From Bacillota bacterium (lineage in GTDB: Bacteria; Bacillota_E; Sulfobacillia; Sulfobacillales; Sulfobacillaceae), in assembly GCA_021820645.1 (NCBI GenBank), contig JAKADJ010000054.1, positions 1 through 10,907 of the forward strand: DNA of 10,907 nt, written 5' to 3'. Numbering within the stretch: position 1 is the stretch's first letter; every line of letters starts with the position of its first letter. Below are positions 6,823-10,907 of this stretch, piece by piece. The notes beneath the pieces are model-generated. The model saw only the letters and a list, made by a program, of their open reading frames with translations. It did no database searches and was not told the DNA's origin. The position numbers were made by a program, and so were the translations under genes.

Positions 6823-7161
6823 CTAGGCCGGCGGGGTCTCTACGCGGAGGATTACGGGTTTATCTTCCCAGGTGAAGATGAAATCGTCGAGAATGTCTTG
6901 GGACTGGGATAAAGATCGGCCTGTTCCAGCGAGAAAGCTATGGGTCTCGTTATCCATGAGGCTCACTTGCACCACCACACCTTCGAACAAATCGTGCTTA
7001 ATGAGCCAGTCCAGATAATACGCGTCCGAAATCGGGAGGGTTTCGCCTCGAAAAATGTCCCCCCGGCGGGTATCGGGTTCGGTAATGAACTGATCTAAGG
7101 CCTGGAGCTCGCTGTCCGTGACAATGACTGTGGCCAGGAAGTGTGTTTGTGATTCCGACAT
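6823..7161 (-). CDS. Unrecognised acidic 112-residue protein
   Basis: I do not recognise this family. The product is small, soluble and acidic, rich in Asp and Glu, with no cysteine, signal peptide or membrane helix. Beta-strand-like stretches (LATVIVTD near 9-16, VVVQVSLM near 61-68, PVILRVE near the C-terminus) alternate with acidic helices (LQALDQFI, DILDDFIF). This suggests a small alpha/beta domain. It is very likely a real gene. A near-ideal ribosome-binding site, AAGGAGGTCC (core complement of 7170-7176), sits 8 bases before the ATG, and an extended -10 promoter lies just upstream. It is monocistronic, converging on the MFS gene and divergent from the channel gene. Nothing in the context reveals its role. 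Confidence 0.75.
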   Translation of the reverse strand: MSESQTHFLATVIVTDSELQALDQFITEPDTRRGDIFRGETLPISDAYYLDWLIKHDLFEGVVVQVSLMDNETHSFLAGTGRSLSQSQDILDDFIFTWEDKPVILRVETPPA

Positions 7162-7187
7162 GGGTTAGGACCTCCTTTTGGGATTTC

Positions 7188-7196
7188 ATCATACCA
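7188..7196 (-). promoter_or_regulatory. Extended -10 promoter of the 112-residue protein
   Basis: Read on the minus strand this is TGGTATGAT: TATGAT matches the -10 consensus at five of six bases and has TG one base upstream. No good -35 lies 17 bases further up, as is allowed for extended -10 promoters. The start of transcription would fall near 7181, giving a leader of about 20 bases that is little more than the ribosome-binding site. Confidence 0.4.
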
Positions 7197-7383
7197 TAGG
7201 GCTGAAGATCTCACCGATTTACTCGTTACGAAAACCCTAGCGAATAGTTCAGGACGCAGCCATGGCAAAAGCCGGTTCCACTACTTTGTTTCTTGAGCCT
7301 TGAGGAAGAACCTGCCAAATGGTAGGCTTTGGGGAGGACAGGGGTCCTAGTTGCGACTCACCGAACCTAAAGGGGACCATGCT

Positions 7384-8331
7384 ATGTACCGTCGTGTGCA
7401 ATGGGGCACTGCATTGATTCTTGGGGTCACACTATACGGCACTGTAGGATTCCATTTGATTAGTCATGTGCCATGGCTCCTAGCCTTATACTACGTGGCG
7501 GTCGTGATATCGACCGTGGGCGATGCGGGAATTCATCCCAAGACTCCGGAAGCGACTCTGTTCACCCTAATCTTGGTGGTGGTCGGTACCGCGGCGTGGA
7601 TTTTTTGGGTGTCGATTTTAGTCTCTCTTATTGTGGAAGTCGATCTGGGCTATTATCAGGAGCAGCGTTGGAAAAGGCGGGTGGCACGAATGGAAGGACA
7701 CTTTATTGTCTTGGGTGCGGGCCAGGTCGGGCGTAGCATAGCGATGGAGTTGCGAGATCAAGGGGAAACCGTGGTGATGGCAGACGTTGATCGGGATCGG
7801 GTGACCCGCATCGTCAAAGAGGGATTTATGGCGTTTCATATTGAGCGGTTGGGCCAAGATGGCGGATCCGTCGTGAATCTCAAGACCGCTCGGGGGTTAG
7901 CCTTAGCCCTGCCGGATGACGCGCAAAATCTATATGCCTATCTCAGTGCACGCGACATTAATCCCGATATTTTGGTGGTGGCGCGGGCTTCGACCCCTCA
8001 AGCGGCTCATTATTTACAGACCTTAGGGGTGGAACGTGTCATCCTGCCTGATATTGGAACCGGTCGCCGTTTGGCCCGGATGTTGGTGAAGCCCGTAGCT
8101 CACGATCTTCTTATGGCCATGCTCAACGAAGAAGGCATCCAGCTAAATGAAGTCCTGGTTGCCGAGGACAGCGGGATGGCGAATCAACAGGTGTCCCAAG
8201 TGCGGCAAATCTTTGGGGAAGACGTGACCTTGATTGGGTATTGGCGGGATGGAACGACACATATGGGGCCGAAGGCTCACGAAGAAATTAAGCCGGGAGA
8301 CACCCTGATTTTAGTACAATCGGTCAGTTAA
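7384..8331 (+). CDS. Two-TM ion channel with RCK/TrkA domain, non-canonical selectivity filter
   Basis: This 315-residue membrane protein is laid out like a bacterial RCK-gated potassium channel. TM1 is at about 8-26, the pore helix and filter at 31-50, and TM2 at about 56-86. A cytoplasmic Rossmann RCK domain follows from 106 (HFIVLGAGQVG, GxGxxG at 111-116, acidic D134 ending strand 2), then a TrkA-C-type domain from about 240. Such domains gate the pore on binding nucleotide or ions. The filter reads S43-T-V-G-D-A-G49 where potassium channels have TTVGYGD. The flanks (YYVAVVI before, IHPKTPEATLFT after) align well. Ion selectivity is therefore uncertain. ATG 7384 is chosen because AGGGGA at 7371-7376 lies 7 bases upstream and TM1 begins at once. 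A TTG at 7351 would add 11 residues but has a poorly spaced site. It converges on the pyruvate-oxidase-like gene, 3 bases apart. Confidence 0.85.
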   Translation: MYRRVQWGTALILGVTLYGTVGFHLISHVPWLLALYYVAVVISTVGDAGIHPKTPEATLFTLILVVVGTAAWIFWVSILVSLIVEVDLGYYQEQRWKRRVARMEGHFIVLGAGQVGRSIAMELRDQGETVVMADVDRDRVTRIVKEGFMAFHIERLGQDGGSVVNLKTARGLALALPDDAQNLYAYLSARDINPDILVVARASTPQAAHYLQTLGVERVILPDIGTGRRLARMLVKPVAHDLLMAMLNEEGIQLNEVLVAEDSGMANQQVSQVRQIFGEDVTLIGYWRDGTTHMGPKAHEEIKPGDTLILVQSVS

Positions 8332-8334
8332 TTT

Positions 8335-10008
8335 CTACGGAAAGGTCTCCTTAAATAGGGCCTCCATATAGCCGACCGCTTCTGCCGCCGTAATGCGTGG
8401 GGGCAGAGGCTTTTCGTTGGGATCGGTGATGACATCAACAATGCTGGGTACTTTGGTATGGAGGGCTTGGCTCAAGACGTCATCGAGTTCTTCTGGGTGC
8501 GTAACGGTGAAGCCTTTTCCGCCACAGGCCTCTGCATATTGGGCAAAGTTTGGGTTGGTTAAGTGCGTGCCAAACTCTGGCATGCCATGAACTTCCTGTT
8601 CAAACTTGATCATGCCTAAGCGGCTATTGTTAAGAATCACGACCGTAATGGGCCATCGATATCTGACGGCAGTTACGAAGTCCCCCATCAGCATTGTAAA
8701 AGCGCCGTCGCCCACGACGGCCACGGATTGTCGCGTCGGTTCGGCGATTTTAGCCGCCATCGCGGCCGGTAATCCGAACCCCATGGAACCGAGCCACGCG
8801 GAGACCAACCAGCCCTGGTTGCGAATCCGAAAATTGCGGGCCATCCACACCAAGGAATTGCCGACATCCACCGCAATGTTGGCATCCTCATCCACGAGAT
8901 GGGATAGGCGTTCAGCAACCCATTGGGGGTGCATAGGATGATCGACCTTTGGGCGGCGTTCCGCCTGTTCTGACACTTTTTTCAACCAGTGCCGCCGATC
9001 CTGTTGGAGCTCAGTAAGAAACGGATCAGGGCTCCGGGTTACCAGGAGATCGGCTAAGGCACGCAGAGTGGGCTCGGCGCTGCCCACTAACCCCACGTCG
9101 ACGGCACGACGTTTGCCGATTTGGCTGGCTTCCCAGTCGATTTGGATCATCGTGGCATGTTTGGGAAGAAACTCTAAATACGGATACGAAGTACCGACCA
9201 TGAGACACAGGTCACACGTTTGCATCGCACGGTGAGCGGGTTTGGCGCCGAGGAGACCAAGGCCGCCCAAGGCCAGCGGATGGGAATCGGGGATGACCCC
9301 TTTAGCCGGGAGCGTGTTGACAATAGGAATCAAGGCCTTTTCCGCGAAATCGAGGACGGCATCCCGATACGGTCGGGCACCACGGCCAGCCAGCATCACG
9401 GGTTTCTCCGCAGAGTTGATGCGACGGGCTGCAGCCTCCAACGTGGCTTGCGTGGGAACCGCATCGATGGCGTGCGGGACTACGGTAAAGCGTCGGATGT
9501 GACCGGTTGTCTTCATCGAAGAGACTTCAAACGGGAAACTTAAGTGGGCTACACCGTGCTCGGCCAAGGCGGTCCGGCAGGCCATGGACGCGAGCACGTC
9601 GATCTGTCGGGGATCCGACACTTGGTAATTATAGCGGGCGACATCATCAAAAACGCGAAGAATATTGACTTCTTGAAAATAATCGGTGCCAATCCAGCCC
9701 AAGGACACTTGACCGGTGATGGCCAATACCGGCGCATGATCCATTTTGGCATCATAAAGTCCATTGATGAGATGGATAGCACCGGGACCGGCGGTGCCCA
9801 TGCAGACGCCCAGGCGGCCGGTCTTTTTGGCAAACGCGGACGCCATAAAGGCGGCGGCTTCTTCATGCCGAACGGTAATAAAGGTTAATCGGGTGTCTTT
9901 ACGGAGATCGTCTAACAAGGGGTCGATAGAATCCCCAGGCAAACCAAAGACGTGCGTGACCCCCCAATCGACTAGAACGTCCCATAATACTTCGCCGACC
10001 CGTGGCAT
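8335..10008 (-). CDS. Pyruvate oxidase-like ThDP/FAD enzyme (PoxB/YdaP type)
   Basis: This 557-residue member of the thiamine-diphosphate enzyme family is closest by eye to pyruvate oxidases (E. coli PoxB, B. subtilis YdaP). Those decarboxylate pyruvate to acetate plus CO2, or to acetyl phosphate and peroxide. The N-terminal PYR domain has VFGLPGDS and the catalytic glutamate in RHEEAAAF (E49). The central FAD-type domain (about 185-330) includes LAGRGARPY and VGTSYPYLEFLP. The C-terminal PP domain has the ThDP motif VVGDGAF...ILNNS (GDG 433-435, N460-N461). The C-terminus ends 15 or so residues short of PoxB's lipid-binding tail. A soluble oxidase or acetolactate-type relative remains possible. 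AGGAGG (complement of 10018-10023) lies 9 bases before the ATG. It follows the Cys/Met-metabolism gene on the same strand by about 107 bases. Confidence 0.88.
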   Translation of the reverse strand: MPRVGEVLWDVLVDWGVTHVFGLPGDSIDPLLDDLRKDTRLTFITVRHEEAAAFMASAFAKKTGRLGVCMGTAGPGAIHLINGLYDAKMDHAPVLAITGQVSLGWIGTDYFQEVNILRVFDDVARYNYQVSDPRQIDVLASMACRTALAEHGVAHLSFPFEVSSMKTTGHIRRFTVVPHAIDAVPTQATLEAAARRINSAEKPVMLAGRGARPYRDAVLDFAEKALIPIVNTLPAKGVIPDSHPLALGGLGLLGAKPAHRAMQTCDLCLMVGTSYPYLEFLPKHATMIQIDWEASQIGKRRAVDVGLVGSAEPTLRALADLLVTRSPDPFLTELQQDRRHWLKKVSEQAERRPKVDHPMHPQWVAERLSHLVDEDANIAVDVGNSLVWMARNFRIRNQGWLVSAWLGSMGFGLPAAMAAKIAEPTRQSVAVVGDGAFTMLMGDFVTAVRYRWPITVVILNNSRLGMIKFEQEVHGMPEFGTHLTNPNFAQYAEACGGKGFTVTHPEELDDVLSQALHTKVPSIVDVITDPNEKPLPPRITAAEAVGYMEALFKETFP

Positions 10009-10032
10009 CGATAGATTCCTCCTCTAGCCTAA

Positions 10033-10114
10033 ACTCGCGGACAGTATGCCCGCGGGTCCCAGGTATTATGTGGAAAACCTCAGCGAGACCTGCATGACAG
10101 GCTCTCGACCTGGG
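10033..10114 (-). promoter_or_regulatory. Structured leader/intergenic region before the pyruvate oxidase-like gene
   Basis: Read on the minus strand, CCCAGGT (complement of 10108-10114) pairs perfectly with ACCTGGG (complement of 10058-10064). This encloses a second hairpin (10084-10107, nine pairs with one bulge). CATAAT (complement of 10065-10070), a five-of-six -10 box, lies between them, with no clear -35. Nearer the gene, ACCCGCGG and CCGCGAGT (10050-10057 and 10033-10040) form a stem with one mismatch just upstream of the ribosome-binding site. The inner hairpin is followed after six bases by TTTT (10074-10077), so it could be a weak terminator for the upstream gene. No known riboswitch class is recognised. 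Confidence 0.35.
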
Positions 10115-10115
10115 G

Positions 10116-10907
10116 TTATCGAGTGGTGGTTTCGGCCTTGGTGACAGAGAAGTTCAGGGCTTGACCAAAGTCTTCGATGAGATCTTCAGCCGATTCGATC
10201 CCGACCGATACCCGAAGTAGTCCTGGCGTGACGCCCATAGCGCGTTGCTCTGAGGAGCTTAGTGCTTGATGTGACATCGTGGCCGGATGGCTGACGATCG
10301 TCTCCACGCCTCCGAGGCTTACGGCATAAAGCGCATAGCGTAGCCGTTTGATAAAATCCCCGATGGTATGGGGATGGAGTAACTCGAATGACAATACGGC
10401 ACCGGGCCCCTCGGCCTGTCGGTGATGGAGTCCATGACCTGGATGACCCGGCAATCCGGGATAGTGAACCTTTTGGACCGCGTCGTGTTGCGTGAGAAAG
10501 TGGGCCAAACGTTGAGCATTGTCCTGCGAACGATCCAGTCGAACCGCCAAAGTTTTTAAGCCCCGTAATGTGAGCCAACTATCTTCGGGCCCGAGGATGC
10601 CCCCGTAGATAACCTGGATTTGGTCCAAGCGCTTTGCAAGATCGCCGGATTTAACAATGACAGTTCCAGCCAGGACATCGCTGTGCCCCGCTAAAAACTT
10701 TGTCGCACTATGGATAACAATGTCCACTCCGAGACTCAAAGGCTTTTGGAGATAAGGAGACATAAAGGTGTTATCGGCGATCGTCCAGAGCTTATACGCG
10801 TGGGCTAGCGTGACCATGGCACGCATGTCGGTAATGGTCAGAGTGGGGTTGGATGGAGTTTCGAGATAAAGCGCCCGGGTATTCGCTTGGATCTTTTGCG
10901 CCACGTG
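10116..10907 (-). CDS. Cystathionine gamma-synthase/lyase family PLP enzyme (5' end cut by window)
   Basis: This is the C-terminal 263 or so residues of a Cys/Met-metabolism PLP enzyme, cytosolic and acting in transsulfuration or methionine/cysteine turnover. The gene continues past the right edge. Full-length members have about 380-400 residues, so about 120-130 are missing, including the phosphate-binding loop. Counting from the GTG at 10902-10904, which is an internal codon: ETPSNP at 15-20, PLP-nitrogen aspartate D44 (IADNTF), and the Schiff-base lysine K69 in HSATKFLAGHSDVLAG. GPEDSWLTLRGLKTLAVR follows, then the carboxylate-binding arginine in LLRVSVGIE near 230. These fit cystathionine gamma-synthase, beta- or gamma-lyase and methionine gamma-lyase alike; I cannot choose between them. 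The stop is TAA (complement of 10116-10118). Confidence 0.9.
   Translation of the reverse strand, partial: HVAQKIQANTRALYLETPSNPTLTITDMRAMVTLAHAYKLWTIADNTFMSPYLQKPLSLGVDIVIHSATKFLAGHSDVLAGTVIVKSGDLAKRLDQIQVIYGGILGPEDSWLTLRGLKTLAVRLDRSQDNAQRLAHFLTQHDAVQKVHYPGLPGHPGHGLHHRQAEGPGAVLSFELLHPHTIGDFIKRLRYALYAVSLGGVETIVSHPATMSHQALSSSEQRAMGVTPGLLRVSVGIESAEDLIEDFGQALNFSVTKAETTTR

Noticed and set aside
9220..9888. Long open frames on the plus strand opposite the pyruvate oxidase-like gene
   Set aside because: They are antisense shadows of a clearly recognisable enzyme and have no ribosome-binding sites.

Overview
The window looks like a chromosomal stretch from a Gram-positive, moderately GC-rich bacterium of the Bacillota. 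Strong AGGAGG-type ribosome-binding sites sit before most genes. GTG and TTG starts are used. The proteins are of types seen in acidophilic or thermophilic Firmicutes such as Sulfobacillus or Alicyclobacillus. The genus is inferred from overall impression only. I see no phage, transposon, CRISPR array, tRNA or rRNA, and no sign of a recently acquired island.

Layout from left to right: a YbjQ-type protein with a good upstream promoter, then an aminoglycoside-phosphotransferase-fold kinase (both +). A 214-bp gap with a 16-bp perfect palindrome follows. Next is a full-length oligopeptidase B (+). It runs tail-to-tail into a minus-strand gene that fuses a 2H phosphoesterase domain to a DUF309 domain. 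A roughly 400-bp gap with several small inverted repeats leads to a MarR regulator and MFS exporter operon (+, ATGA overlap). This is tail-to-tail with an unrecognised acidic 112-residue protein (-). A divergent gap precedes a two-TM channel with an RCK/TrkA domain (+). That gene is tail-to-tail with a pyruvate-oxidase-like ThDP/FAD enzyme (-). Upstream of it, on the same strand, is a cystathionine gamma-synthase/lyase family enzyme cut by the right edge.

The genes do not form one pathway. The only clear functional unit is the marR-MFS operon. The two minus-strand enzymes at the right end may be partly co-transcribed, since only about 107 bp separate them. Three successive convergent pairs have stop codons 3 to 6 bp apart with no recognisable terminator between them.

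I did not find a convincing new multi-gene system. The points most worth a second look are an apparent ATC start codon on the phosphotransferase gene, a channel pore whose selectivity filter reads TVGDAG instead of TVGYGD, the 2H-DUF309 fusion, and the structured leader before the pyruvate-oxidase-like gene.
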